Shown piece after piece: positions 1-10,577 of a stretch of DNA of 57,607 nt (its first letter is position 1; every line of letters begins with the position of its first letter). Source of the stretch: Spirogloea muscicola (Eukaryota; Streptophyta; Zygnematophyceae; Spirogloeales; Spirogloeaceae); assembly GCA_009602725.1 (NCBI GenBank), contig WELB01000210.1, forward strand, positions 75,618 to 133,224. The letters run 5' to 3'. Made by a program: the position numbers and the translations under genes. The notes below the pieces were generated by a model, which was given only the letters and a program-made list of their open reading frames with translations, was not told the origin of the DNA and ran no database searches.

Positions 1-60
1 CGCCGTCGCCGCCGCCGCCGCCGCCGCCGCCGCGTGCGGCCGCGGCGGGGCCGGGACTAG
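1..60. repeat. (CCG)n tract at the left edge
   Basis: The first 30 or so bases are an almost pure CCG/GCC triplet run and the block to about 60 is very GC-rich. In this window such tracts sit at gene 5' ends (RPS3A, AtpG, eL36, VAD1-like, eL19), so the edge may be the start region of a gene lying to the left. That is inference; no coding sequence is visible here. Confidence 0.6.
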
Positions 61-399
61 GGCGCCAAGGGAGGGGACCAATTCACTACACTAATGCATC
101 GGGGTTATGCCCTAACAACGGGCGTATTATCGAATCTCATTAATGAATCCATGCGTCAGAAATAGTGGCGAATGGCGCCAATGTCACGCAGCTATGCAAG
201 GGACTTCAGCTAATGGGAGCTTTGTTGGTAACCCCGAGGCTCGAGGTTAAGAGTAGTAGCTCAATTAGTGGCTTACTCAACTCGAGGATGGGCCAGGGGG
301 GAAGACAGTAGGCTACATCGTCACGTCCCCTTGTAGTTTCGTGGTTCAGTACCTGCCGGGCCTGACGGACTTTCCGGACCTTATCCACTCCTCTTGGTT

Positions 400-600
400 G
401 CTGTGTAAGTACCACGGCAGATCACAGCTAAGTGATACCTAGCTAGCAGCCGCAAGTCAGAATGACTAGCAGCCGGGAATGAAAAGCGCGGCCATATTGA
501 CTGGTGGTTGTGAGAGGCCAGCACAAAGGAATGGACAAGGTCTGAAGGAGTCGGATGGCGCAGAAAGCAAGGTACTAAAGTGGAAAGTGGTCCCCTTGTC
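400..600 (-). repeat. Decayed copy of the dispersed repeat family of 32.7-36.7 kb
   Basis: Read on the minus strand, about 430-480 translates to a stretch ending SDLRLLARY, a degenerate form of the SDLxLLTRGY-stop tail found many times near 33-36 kb. On the plus strand, about 485-560 (gcggccatattgactggtgg, then an aaaggaatgg-caaggtctgaagga block) closely matches 35757-35868. It is a lone outlying copy of that family, about 32 kb from the main nest. Confidence 0.65.
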
Positions 601-2045
601 AACAGCCAGAGTCAGCAGCTAGGAGGAACACTCTTCCCAGTAGAGGGCTATGGCTATGATTGGCCAGCCCAGGAAACAAACAAAAACGCCGCCAGCTACT
701 CTAGCTCTGGCTCGTCCTGGCTCCTTGGCTCTTCCACTGGGCGACGCCTTGCGGATGCCATACGAGGACTTTCGGCTTCCAACATGTCCTGGCCCTTCCC
801 TCGCCCTGTCTTCTTGGGGTGCTGTAATGTAAATGTGGCGAATGGGCGGCAGATGCAACCAAGGAACGTAGATGCTGACATTTGTGCAACCAATTCATTG
901 ATTTCGTCTAGAAGCACAAGAGTGTCTGGGGCAGTGACTGTGGAGTCGCCCTATGTAGCGATTTCCAGAAAATGAAGCAGCAGGTTAAACCAATAAGCTC
1001 ACATTCTCGCCGCTGCTGCCAAACAAGTGCTCTGCTGGGAATGTGCTCGGCCAAACTCTTCACTTTGATATTTTGTGGCTGCTTGCATGTAGAAAATATT
1101 GCAGCGGGCAGGCTTTGCAACTGCATGAGGATGTCCTGCTCCAGAGTCCAGCTTTGAGTCGTGTCTATACTTATACTGGGTCAATATGCAAATGTACACC
1201 TCGCATACACTTTTCATGCAAGTAGCATGGCTCAAAATGTGGGGAGCATGTTCATCTTCGGATTTTCTCTTGCGTATCAAAGCCACTGATATGCTCTGAT
1301 TCAGCCAAGCACAACAAAGAGGTTGCCAAAGATATATCCTACATTATTGAACACCTGTCACCTGCCGAAGGTGACCACCTTTGCCTGACCCTGGCTATCT
1401 TCCTATCCTCCGCTCGAGTCAAATGCACGAGCTTACACATGCATTAGCCAGCAAACCACCTTGACGTTAGGGTGACGATGTAAACAGTTGGAGCCTGGAT
1501 AACAGAGTGTTGTGTAAACGATAAACTTATCAAAAGTACGAAGGAAGGCCAACAGCGAAGGCAGCTCTGTATCTTTACTGAAGCTGAGGTGCGAAAGCAT
1601 GGGGAGCAAACAGGAGTAGAAACCCTGGTAGTCCATAACGTAAACAAGTCACTGTGACTGAGTATCTCAACTGACGAACGCGCACCAAGAAAACTCTGCT
1701 TCCTCCTCAACAGCGCAAGCCTTCGGGGACCGTCTGCAGGGAGCCGCGGGGGCTGACATGCTAAGACGTGTGTCTAAGTTGTCCTCATCACGCCTCATCC
1801 CTCTCTTGCTCCCCCCTCCATCTGCTAATTGCCGACTACCCGCCCCAATGCACACCACTGCTGCCACTTGCGGCCCTCAGACAACAAAGAACTGACATCG
1901 CACCGAGGCACCAAAGGCGAGAACAATACTTGCTTGAATTTCAAGCACAAGAGCGGCTTTGGAATCCACTGGAGGAGAGAATTGGGATTTTGGAGGGAGA
2001 GAGGAAGGAGAGCGAGAGAGGGCTAGAGACATCTCCAGTGCAACT
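601..2045. other. No confidently identified gene; possible minus-strand exons at 620-920
   Basis: I recognise no product here. The only coding-like signal is on the minus strand. A segment at about 850-900 reads DEINELVAQMSAS after a cttctag acceptor. It could join in phase to a segment at about 640-845 (SRKSSYGIRKASPSGRAKEP, basic and Ser/Arg-rich) that follows a ttacattacag acceptor. No homologue comes to mind and no start is seen. From about 950 to 1750 both strands are broken by stops. From 1750 to 2045 the sequence leads into the 3' end of RPS3A. Transcript evidence would be needed to call a gene. Confidence 0.25.
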
Positions 2046-3732
2046 CTACGCGCCGACAACTTTAGTGGGCTCTGTCGCCTCGCCCTCGCCGTCCTCAGCG
2101 GGCCGCTCCACCTTGGCACCCACCTCCTCGCTGTAATCCCCGTGCACCTGCACGCAAATTTGGAACAACAGCGTCAGCTCAAGGAGGGAGGTGAAAGCAG
2201 GGGCCAGGCTAGAGGGAGAGGGGTGTGGAGGGGCTGTGGCGGTCATTTTATGGCACGGCGGCACTACTCGGCGAGTGCCGCTCCGCCGCGCCATCTTCCG
2301 GCCGCAGCGCTCGCTCTGGGCGCCTACGCGGCAGTCGCCCCACCGTGAAACTGGGCAGGGTGCTGCTTGACTAGGGCCCCCTCCCCCTCTCCGTAACCTC
2401 CTCCCTCCTCTCTCGAGCTCTTTCCCTCTTCCTCCCTCGTGCTCCTATGACGTGTCCGCTCTCAGGAGTCCTCTGAGCTCGCCCCCACTTCGCTTGTACT
2501 TAGACTTCTTCTCACTACGTCTCTCGAGGTCTCTGCTCCTTACCTCCATAAGGCGGCTGAGGTCGAACTTGGGCGCCTTGAGCACCTTGACCTTGCGCAC
2601 GTACGCGTTCTGGAGCGGGTAGATGCCCGCCGCGGCCTTCTCGACCTCCTTGCCCATGACCTCGGGGATGAGCTTCGCCACCAGCTCCCGCAGGTCGCAC
2701 GCTGCCGACTCCTTCACCATGATCTCCCTCATCTTCCTCCGAATCTGAGCGCCTCAGTCATGGCCACCAACACGGCCATCAGGAAAATTGACCAGGGGTA
2801 AAGGGAGCGTGAACCTCAGGAGCAAGAGGAGGGAGGGGGAAGGTGGCGAGCAACGACGGACCTGGCGAATCTGCGCCGTCTGCGCGTAGCACGTGCGCTT
2901 GATCTGGTTCGGCCGCTTCTTGGTGAACGCAATGGCGAAGAGGCGCAGCGTGTAGTTGTCGGTCGTCTTCACGTCCACGTGCGCCTCGATGAGCGACTGC
3001 CACTTGCGCACCAGCGACCGCAGCTTGTCGGTCGTGAAGTCCATGCCCTGCGCCAACGCATGGCAATGGAGGGACGTCAGCCGCAAAGTGGCGAAGTTGG
3101 AGATGAGGACAATGTTAAGAAGGAGCAGAAGAGGAGTCGAGGAGGGCTGACCCAGAAGTTGGTGAGGACGTTGCGGCCCTGCACGTCCTCGGCGCGCAGC
3201 TTCATCTTGCGGAACGCCTGGTCCTCGTCCTGCTGCAGGTCCGCCAGCGACACCTCGAACACGCGGCCCTTGAGGCCGTCCGACGCGATCTGCACATCGT
3301 GGGCCTCGGCGTTAAGCACTTGGGCTCGAAGCTCGACCACACAGCGGCCTTGACGCTAACAGCGGCAGCCGAGCTGCCATGGCCGGCGGTCGTCGCGCAA
3401 CGCACCTTGGTGCCCTGGGTGCGCGTGACGAGCGTCTTGCCGATGGAGCGCTGCGTGAACATGGACGGCGCCTTGACGTCGTACCAGTCCTTCTTGGCAA
3501 ACGGGTCCATCCTGCACACCACAGCGAGCCGCGGCCGAGACCATCACACCCTCGCCAGCCACTAGAATCGCCACAGGGCCCCCTGGCCATCGTCGCCAGG
3601 CCCTCCATCGCCAATGGCTTCCTGACGACGAGATAGTGAGAGACGGAGCAGAGACGGAGTAAGAGTGGAGGAGAAGCTCCTCACGCCTTCTTCTTGCCGC
3701 CCTTCTTGCCCTTGGAGATGCGCTTGTTCTTC
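2046..3732 (-). CDS. RPS3A: 40S ribosomal protein eS1 (S3a)
   Basis: Structural protein of the small cytosolic ribosomal subunit. Minus-strand exons, 5' to 3': 3732-3685, 3511-3406, 3289-3152, 3047-2862, 2744-2544 and 2147-2046 (stop TAG). The joined product follows eS1 almost end to end: the basic start [15 protein letters not shown], then [69 protein letters not shown] and the tail [15 protein letters not shown]. All junctions keep phase and use GT-AG. The first coding exon is missing: the family begins M-A-V-G and 3732 is a splice acceptor completing a Gly codon. The upstream ATG must lie in or beyond the GCC repeat at 3784-3809, and I cannot find it. The gene is divergent from the GNAT gene. 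Family identity is certain; the start is not. Confidence 0.95.
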
Positions 3733-3783
3733 CTGCACACGCGGCGGCGGCGGCCTGCATCAGCCGCGCCGCCCGCGCCGTCT

Positions 3784-3809
3784 CCGCCGCCGCCGCCGCC
3801 GCCGCCGCA
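3784..3809. repeat. (CCG)n tract between RPS3A and the GNAT gene
   Basis: About 26 bases of uninterrupted CCG triplets. It lies upstream of the RPS3A exon at 3732-3685, where its first coding exon or 5' UTR should be. Such tracts collapse easily in assembly, which may be why the RPS3A start codon cannot be found. Confidence 0.7.
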
Positions 3810-3887
3810 GCTTGCTGTGTCCGGGGCGCTCCCGCGGCGGACTATGGCTGCTGTGTGCGGCCAGAGCGGCGCGCATAATCCGGCGCA

Positions 3888-5244
3888 ATGAGCAGCGTGA
3901 CAGTCGTGAAAGTAGCTAAACAGGAGGAGTGAGTTCTACGCTTCTGGATGCCAGATCTGCATGCCGCCGTGCTGATCGTCAACTACTGCTTCGTTCCAGC
4001 TCATTTCCGGTAGCGCTTAGGACCTAGCGGCCAGTGCCAGCTGCCTAGTCGCCGCCAGGCCGAGTTCGCCGGACATCCTTTGATATTTTCTATGACGCCA
4101 GGACTCGTCGCATGCCAATGCTCATGTTGCAATGCCCGTGAGAAGTACTTAGCACAACATATACCGTCCGATCCGCTGTTGACTGCAGTTCGGACAATAC
4201 AGGCGGATCCGGCATGACGTCTTTGTGATTGGTCAGGGAGTTCCAGAAGGTTGGGGTGCCAACTTTTAGCACTCCCTTGGGCTCTCATCTTAAGTGAATA
4301 AGGGCTCGCGCTGCTGCTTTGAGAATTGCCAACTTAATTTCTCGTATCAAACTTACGGCCTTCAGGTGGTTGGCACGTCTTCCCCTCATTAGCCTCATTG
4401 GCTGGTCATAGCCTTTACACTGTTAGGAGGTGCCCCTTCATAAAGTTCTGTGTAGCAGCCTCATGAAGGCAAGCAATGGAAAACCTGATTGCCTCGTGTT
4501 GATGATGTTACTCATTAGTTCGTGCATGTTCCTTGTCCAGAAGAGGAAGTTGACGAGTTTGACGAAGGAGCCCTGGTGCACGAAGCAACAAAACGAGCTG
4601 CTCATTTCTTGGCTTTTGTGAATAGTGTCCCAGCCGGCACAGGTGTGCTGCCTCTGGTGCAGCTGACCTCCCCATGATTCAAGGATCAGCTCAGTGTGTG
4701 ACCAGCAGAAGGCTGATGGGATCTCTGAGCAAAAGCAAAAGCAAAAGCTGCGGATAAGTTCATAGCAAGGACTTTGTCAAGACCTCCACTGGTGGATTGT
4801 AGCAATTTGAACTCCACACAGAGCACGGGCAACTTACAAGTCCATCTCCTATTTTTACGCCTACAGGTAGGCTCCTGACTTACAAGGCGCCAGGTGAGCT
4901 TGCCAAGGTCGGGCGCATTGCCACTTCGCCGGACTTTCGACGTCAGGGGGTTGTTAGGGCCACTATGCTTGCCATTCATGTGAGCTTTACCTTTCCAACA
5001 TGCTATAACACTGCCTCACAGGTAGGGATGGCAGGACAGAGGAGGTGCTCAGCCAATGGCACAGGCCATCTCTCACGGTGGCTTTCCCCAGAACGAGGCA
5101 CATCAGTTGGCTTATGCCGGTCGCTACCTAGGAGCACAGCTGGATGCTTGCAACTTCTATTTGTCCCTGGGCTACATATTTCAATCAGAAGAGGTGTTTC
5201 TGGATGCTGGAATCAAGCACCACTGGATGGAAATGAGACTCTAA
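3888..5244 (+). CDS. GNAT-family N-acetyltransferase (YjcF/ElaA-like)
   Basis: A small acyl-CoA-dependent N-acetyltransferase of unknown substrate. Solid exons: 4189-4249, 4541-4642, 4867-4979 and 5053-5244 (stop TAA), all in phase. The product reads IRHDVFVIGQGVPE, then EVDEFDEGALVHEA, VPAGTGRLLTYK, VGRIATSPDFRRQGVVRATM (the acetyl-CoA loop, Q/R-x-x-G-x-G/V type) and FYLSLGYIFQSEEVFLDAGI near the end. That matches the short YjcF/ElaA type, about 150 residues. The acetyl-CoA loop reads RRQGVV where the family has R-x-x-G-x-G/A. A likely first exon is 3888-3928: ATG, then SSVTVVKVAKQE, then a GTGAGT donor. Its phase does not join directly to 4189, so a small linking exon is missing from my model. 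Neighbours give no hint of the substrate. Confidence 0.85.
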
Positions 5245-5924
5245 GATATGGCTACTTAAAGAGATATTGATATGATGTGATAAGCTCTTCAACAAGGACG
5301 TGGAGGGACTCTACACAGTCTTTCTACTTGCCGGTCACTGTACATACTTGTAAGTTCCTATGATACTCCGCAGCAACTATGGCTATGTGGCTAGCTTTTG
5401 TTAACCATGCCGCTTGTATTGGCAATGTGCAGCAGTGGTAACCCCGTTGCTTGCCACCTTTGACATGCCTATTTAGCCGTAGATTGGCTGCAAGCATCAG
5501 GCAAAGCTCCTCCTGAAGCATTGATAATTTCTATGCAGGGAATGCCTTTCTGACCAGAACATGTTGCTACTGGCTGATCCAAAATACCGATTGAAAATTG
5601 GGCCTTCTAGAAAGACACCTAGTAATCTACCCTCCTTTGCTGCTATTGCCATTCTCGCCCAGTGTATCGGATGCCATTGGGCTAGGCCATGCATAGCCGC
5701 CGCCTGTGTAGCAGCCAATAATAGCTGCATTGCTGCACGCACCTGTCTGCTGTTGCTGTTGCTCTTTGGAACAAGTGAGCAGCTGTTGCTTCATTGTATC
5801 TAAGACTGAAGTGGCTTTGAATACCCCTAGCTCTGGAGACATGTCAAGCTGCACGCAGGGGTTGCCCCTGCAATGCAATATCATTGCTGCCAATCTCTAG
5901 CTCCGCCACTCTCGCCATCCGACG
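5245..5924. other. Intergenic or 5' region of the LRR gene
   Basis: No coding segment I can support. Short open stretches on both strands lack splice context and family resemblance. It should hold the GNAT 3' UTR and the 5' exons or promoter of the LRR gene that opens at about 5925. Confidence 0.4.
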
Positions 5925-8900
5925 TTGCTGGTGTCCTGCAAGNATGACGGTAACGGTGGCGCTTACGGCAACGATGACGATGATGGAGAGGGACAGGACT
6001 ACAGCGAGGGCCAGCGCCAAGGGCTCGGTGGCCGGCGGCAGCGGCAGCGGCGGCGGAGCCTCTCCTTCGACGCCGCGGACGGGGCCGCCGTCGCCGACCC
6101 GCTCGCGGCGCATTTCTATGAGGGCCAGGCTGAGGCGGCAGCGACTCCAGGAACGACAGCAGAGGCGGCGGCGGCGGCGGCGCAGAGGGCGACTGAGGGC
6201 GTTGACGGTGCGGCGCCGCCGCAGGAGGAGCGGGACGACGGCGGAGGGCATGCCAGCGACCCGGGCGAGTACATGACGCGGCGGGCGGCGCCGGCGGCGC
6301 TCCCGGCGTCGGACAAGGACGCGGAGGACGACGACGGCGCGGACTCGTACTACCTGCCGGACCACGAGGAGGAGGGCACCACCAGCGTGGCAGCGCTCTC
6401 GGGCCTGGAGCTCCCCATCTCCCGCGCCCACAGCGAGGCCGCGGCCGGCGCGGCGGCTGCTGCCAGCGAGACGGGGGACGGCGGGAGCCACCGGCGCGGC
6501 AGCGGCAGCAGGGACGGCGACAGCCGCCATGGCGACGATGCCGAGTGCGGCTCCTTCGAGCGGCGGGGCTCCCCGGCCGGCCACCTGAGCGACCCGGGCA
6601 TGCAGCACCACGTGGCGAGCCAGGACGGCGACGACGATGGCAGCGGCGACCGCCTCCGTGAGGAGTTCTCCTTCCTGCGGGAGTCCTCGCGGCACGAGGT
6701 GCTTCTGGAGGTGGCGGCGGCGGCGGCAGCGGAATGGCAGGAGGCGTCCGCCGACCAGCCTCTGAGTGCCCCGGCGGCGGTCGCTGGCCTGCGCCGGGGC
6801 GGCGACAAGGAGGAGAGCCGGCGGAAGAAGAAGCCCTGGTGGCGGAGCCTGCTGGGCGCCGCTGCCGGCGGCGACGGCAGCGGCGGTCGTGCCCTGGCGA
6901 CGGCCGGCCGGAAGCTCTCGGCAGACGGCCTATCCGACCCCGGCGGACTGCGGGCCCCGGAGCCAGGCGAAGGCCGCATCTCGCCCAAGTCGGAGACGGC
7001 CGTGGCGGCGGCGATGGGTGCCGCTTCGGAGATACAGCAGCAGCAGGCGGCGCCCCAGCCGTCGTCGCGCCGGCGGCGGCCGTGGCTCCTGGCGCCGGCC
7101 TACTGGATGGGCAGCGGCATGGTGCGGTCGCGGAGCCACGAGGCCATGGGCACCCAGCCCCTCTCAGCGGCAAGGGCCGCGGCGGCGGACGCCGCCGGCG
7201 CCGGCAGCGAGGCCATTGCTAGCAGCAACGGCGACTTCCGCGAGCGTGCCGAGCGGAAGCTGGCGGCGCTGCAGCTCGAGGGGCTCGGCAAGGGGCAAGG
7301 CCGGGGCTTCGACGCGCCAGGTCTTGTGCAGCACGCCAAGGCCGGCGCTGGCGATGGCCAGGCCGATGCGACAGACGCTACTGTCGGAAGCAGGGAGCAG
7401 CTCACATGGGTCGAGCAATGGCTCGGCGGCTTCAACGCCGCCGAGCCGCCGCTACCGCCGGACGACGATCGGGAGCTTTCTGACGTTGGCTCGGATGGTC
7501 ATCAGCCCATGCTGTCATCCAACACCGCCCTTGTCGGGCCGCCGGCAACGGCTGCGGAGGCCGGAGAGCGCAAGGTGGAGGCCCAGCTGCCGACAGCGGC
7601 GGCTGCGGCTGTGGCAGCAACCGCGCTCGCAGCGGCGACCAAGAAAGTGGTGCCGGATGCCGCCGTCCCCGCTGTTCCACTCGATGCTGATTTCCTGCAT
7701 GCCCTGGGCGTCGTGCGGGGGCTGGACCCCAATGCTGGGAGCGCGTACTTCCCCGGCCGCGCTCTCCGCGTCGCCCCCCCGCTGGCTGCCTTTGGCCACC
7801 TGAAGACGCTCGACCTCTCCCGCAATCTCATTGGTGTGCTGCCATAACATAACAACATTCAACATAAAACAGCAACCTTCTGCATAATTCTGTCCATAAA
7901 GGATCTCATGTAGCATTGTCCTCGATGCAAATGTTGTCAAAGTCAGGATCTCAAGTCTGCATCGCGTCTGCTGTCTTTGGCGGCTTCTGTGCAGCGTATG
8001 TATCTGGCGGCACGCTGCCCAAGGGCCTCCACAACCTCGACCTGTCGGGCAACAAGCTCGCCGCCGTCGACTTCCTGCGGGAGCTCACCCGCCTCCGCGT
8101 CCTCAAGCTCTCCAATAACCGCATTGGCCGGTTGGGCCATGGTGAGCAAACATGCAGCTCTTAAGCTTTGCTGTACTCAGATATCGGTCAGTGCGTCGCT
8201 ATCCTCATCCTTTGAGAATATTGTCGTGAGGTCATCTTATTGCGCATTTGCAGTGTGCAGTTCTGTTTTGCTGCCATGCTTGTGCAATAGATGAGCTACT
8301 GCTGACAGGAGGCTTGTCCTTTACCGCGGTGGCAGCGCTGGGCAACTGCTCGTCGTTGCGGGAGCTCTACCTCGCGGCGAACAAGCTGAGCGAGGTGGAG
8401 GGCCTGCACCGTCTGCTCAAGCTCTCGGTGCTCGACCTGTCCTTCAACCGCATCACCAGCACCAAGGCCCTCGGGCAGCTAGCTGCCAACTATGGGAGTC
8501 TGCAGGCCCTCAACCTGCTAGGCAACCCCGTGTACACCAACCTCGGAGAGGACCCTCTCCGGCGCTTCAGCACAGGTGCATGGTGCAGGAAATTCGTTAG
8601 AGGTCCATAGAGGCCCTCAGGTTCTGGGTCCTGGGTACTATGGGTCTTGAGAGCTATTTCAGGAGTATAGCATGATATGCTGCTGTTTTGCAGAGTAGCA
8701 ACTGGCCCATACAATCATTATGCTTATCATGATTATTGATATACTGGAATACACAAATGAGATATGCAACTCATGATAGTGCAAATCTAAGCTTCTGTGA
8801 CAGTCTGGCTCAAGCTGGTAGTGCACTTCGAGTTATTAGAACATGTATTGACAGGAAGAGAATGCAGTTGTTGCTCATTAGCAGCCACACTAATGATAGC

Positions 8901-9798
8901 TAGTGTCTGCTGCGCTTGCGCAGGCCTCCTGCCCCACCTGACGTACCTCAACCGGCAGCCCGTTCGTGCGGCTGCTCCAGCATCTGATAGCATCGCCCGG
9001 GCGGCTCTCAGCAGCCAGGCACGGCTCTCGAAGAAGCCTGCGAGCCGGTCGGCTGCGGCAGCGGCGGTAAGTGGCAGTGCTGGTGGCAGCAAGCGCACGG
9101 CGGCGTCCTCCTCGTCGCGGCATGGGCGGTCATCGAGTGTGGCATCAGGTGCCTCAGGGCGCGGTGCTGGGACCGGCGGAGGCGGCACCAGCAGCCGGCG
9201 GAGGGAGAGGGAGAGAGAGAGGTTCGGCCGGGAGGCCGAGCGCGCCGCCAGCCTCCTCCGGGGCTCGGCCAGCCACGGTCACCTGTCGGCGCTGGCAGCT
9301 GCCGCTGCGCCTGGCGGCTCGAGCGACTCGCTGCCGCATCGTGGCGATGCTGGCGCTGGCAAGATCACCGGCCGTGCGGCGGCGGCGGCGGCGGCGCCCT
9401 CGCTGGCGCCTGCGCTGCCCACTCTGGCCAGCGTCAGCAGCGTCTCGCTGCCGAGCCTCGAACAGGGCGGCGAGTCGCTGCGGCGGGCGCCCAATGGCCA
9501 CCGCCACCACCACCACCACCACCATCACCACGACGCCGCCGGCGTCGGCATCGGCGGCGGCATCCCGCTCCCCCGGCCTGCCCGGCAGATGCATCCACCG
9601 GCACTGCGGTCGACTCGCCCGCCTACGGCCCTGTCCGCCTTTGAGATGCAGCCATCCATCGGCGGCAATGGCAGCGGCAGGGGCGTCGGTGCGGCACTGG
9701 TGCCACTAGAGCTCCCCGGCACGCCAGACCTGTCCATGGGTGCTCTTCGCCGTAGCCTGCCCGCCCTGAAAGATGCCGGCCTCTCTCCTGCGACTTGA
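5925..9798 (+). CDS. Leucine-rich-repeat protein, plant dynein-light-chain-1-like family
   Basis: Exons: 5925(5' uncertain)-7833, 7995-8141, 8291-8575 and 8924-9798 (stop TGA), all in phase. About 630 N-terminal residues are Ala/Gly/Asp/Ser-rich low complexity. Then come about six LRRs of the SDS22/LC1 type: LKTLDLSRNLI, LHNLDLSGNKLAAVDFL, LRVLKLSNNRIGRLGH, LRELYLAANKLSEVEGL and LSVLDLSFNRITSTKALG, followed by LLGNPVYTNLGEDPLRR and LLPHLTYLNRQPV as a cap. This repeat order and cap match the plant family annotated as outer arm dynein light chain 1-like (At1g78230 type). The tail after the LRRs is low complexity and has nine consecutive His at about 9503-9529. The 5' end is doubtful: an N at 5943 breaks the frame and no ATG in frame is seen. 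A role in dynein is not implied by the LRR resemblance alone. Confidence 0.8.
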
Positions 9799-10577
9799 TT
9801 ACAATCTCAGGATTCCTAGTATACAACAAACGGCACTCCATTCAGTTAGCAATGATAGAATTGTGATGTTGACAACCACCGCGCACGCTTCATTCAAAGA
9901 CTGGGACACCGTCTATTGAGCTTTCTCACCTGACGCTTTTCAGCTTGACAGCGTGATCTTCAATCTTAATGGTCTTCTTATTGCCCCTCATTGCCCTCAA
10001 AGTATTGTGAAGTTTAGGTCCTGAGCTCTTGTACGCGTGTAATAATAATAATAATAATGGGCATATGTAGTCATTTAGAAAGTTTGATCGAGCACTGTAC
10101 TCGAGTTTCACGACATGAGTCTCACAAGCATGCCACAGGTTGCATCCACAGTATGAGATTCGTTGCCATTTGCCGCTCAGCAAAGATGGGGTGGCTGCGA
10201 TGAATAGGCACTTGCCATTGAGGAGCAACTTCACTTCACCATATCAAAGAGCTCTACCAGGTCGTTTAGATGCACTCAAACCACTGACAATTCTGCTGCC
10301 TTCCACCTACGAAGTACAACAGTGCAGGCAAAATCATGCAGTACTTATAAAGTACTGCATGGCCATACAATAACGGCTGGCTTAGCCAGAAGCTATGGAG
10401 GGAAAATTTCTGAAGACTTCATTGGGATGTCACCATCATATACGCCAAGAACGAGTGCCAAGAGCTACTTGGCCATGTGCTGGGTCTGCTGCGGCGGCCT
10501 CTGTTGGGGTGCTCAAAGTGCCGCAGGAGCTGCTGCTTGTCGAGGTGAGTTAGCTAATACGCAGCGCTAAAAAGCCA
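9799..10577. other. Convergent 3' intergenic region with a (TAA)n microsatellite
   Basis: It lies between the stop codons of two convergent genes (LRR protein and CYP37). A short (taa)n run is at about 10039-10058. The rest shows no coding segment, RNA gene or repeat that I can support. Confidence 0.5.

Noticed and set aside
5881-7173. Long minus-strand open frames (up to 430 codons) over 5.9-7.2 kb, rich in Arg/Pro
   Set aside because: They are antisense shadows of the GC-rich low-complexity exon of the LRR gene. Composition is what reversed Ala/Gly codons give, and there is no domain.
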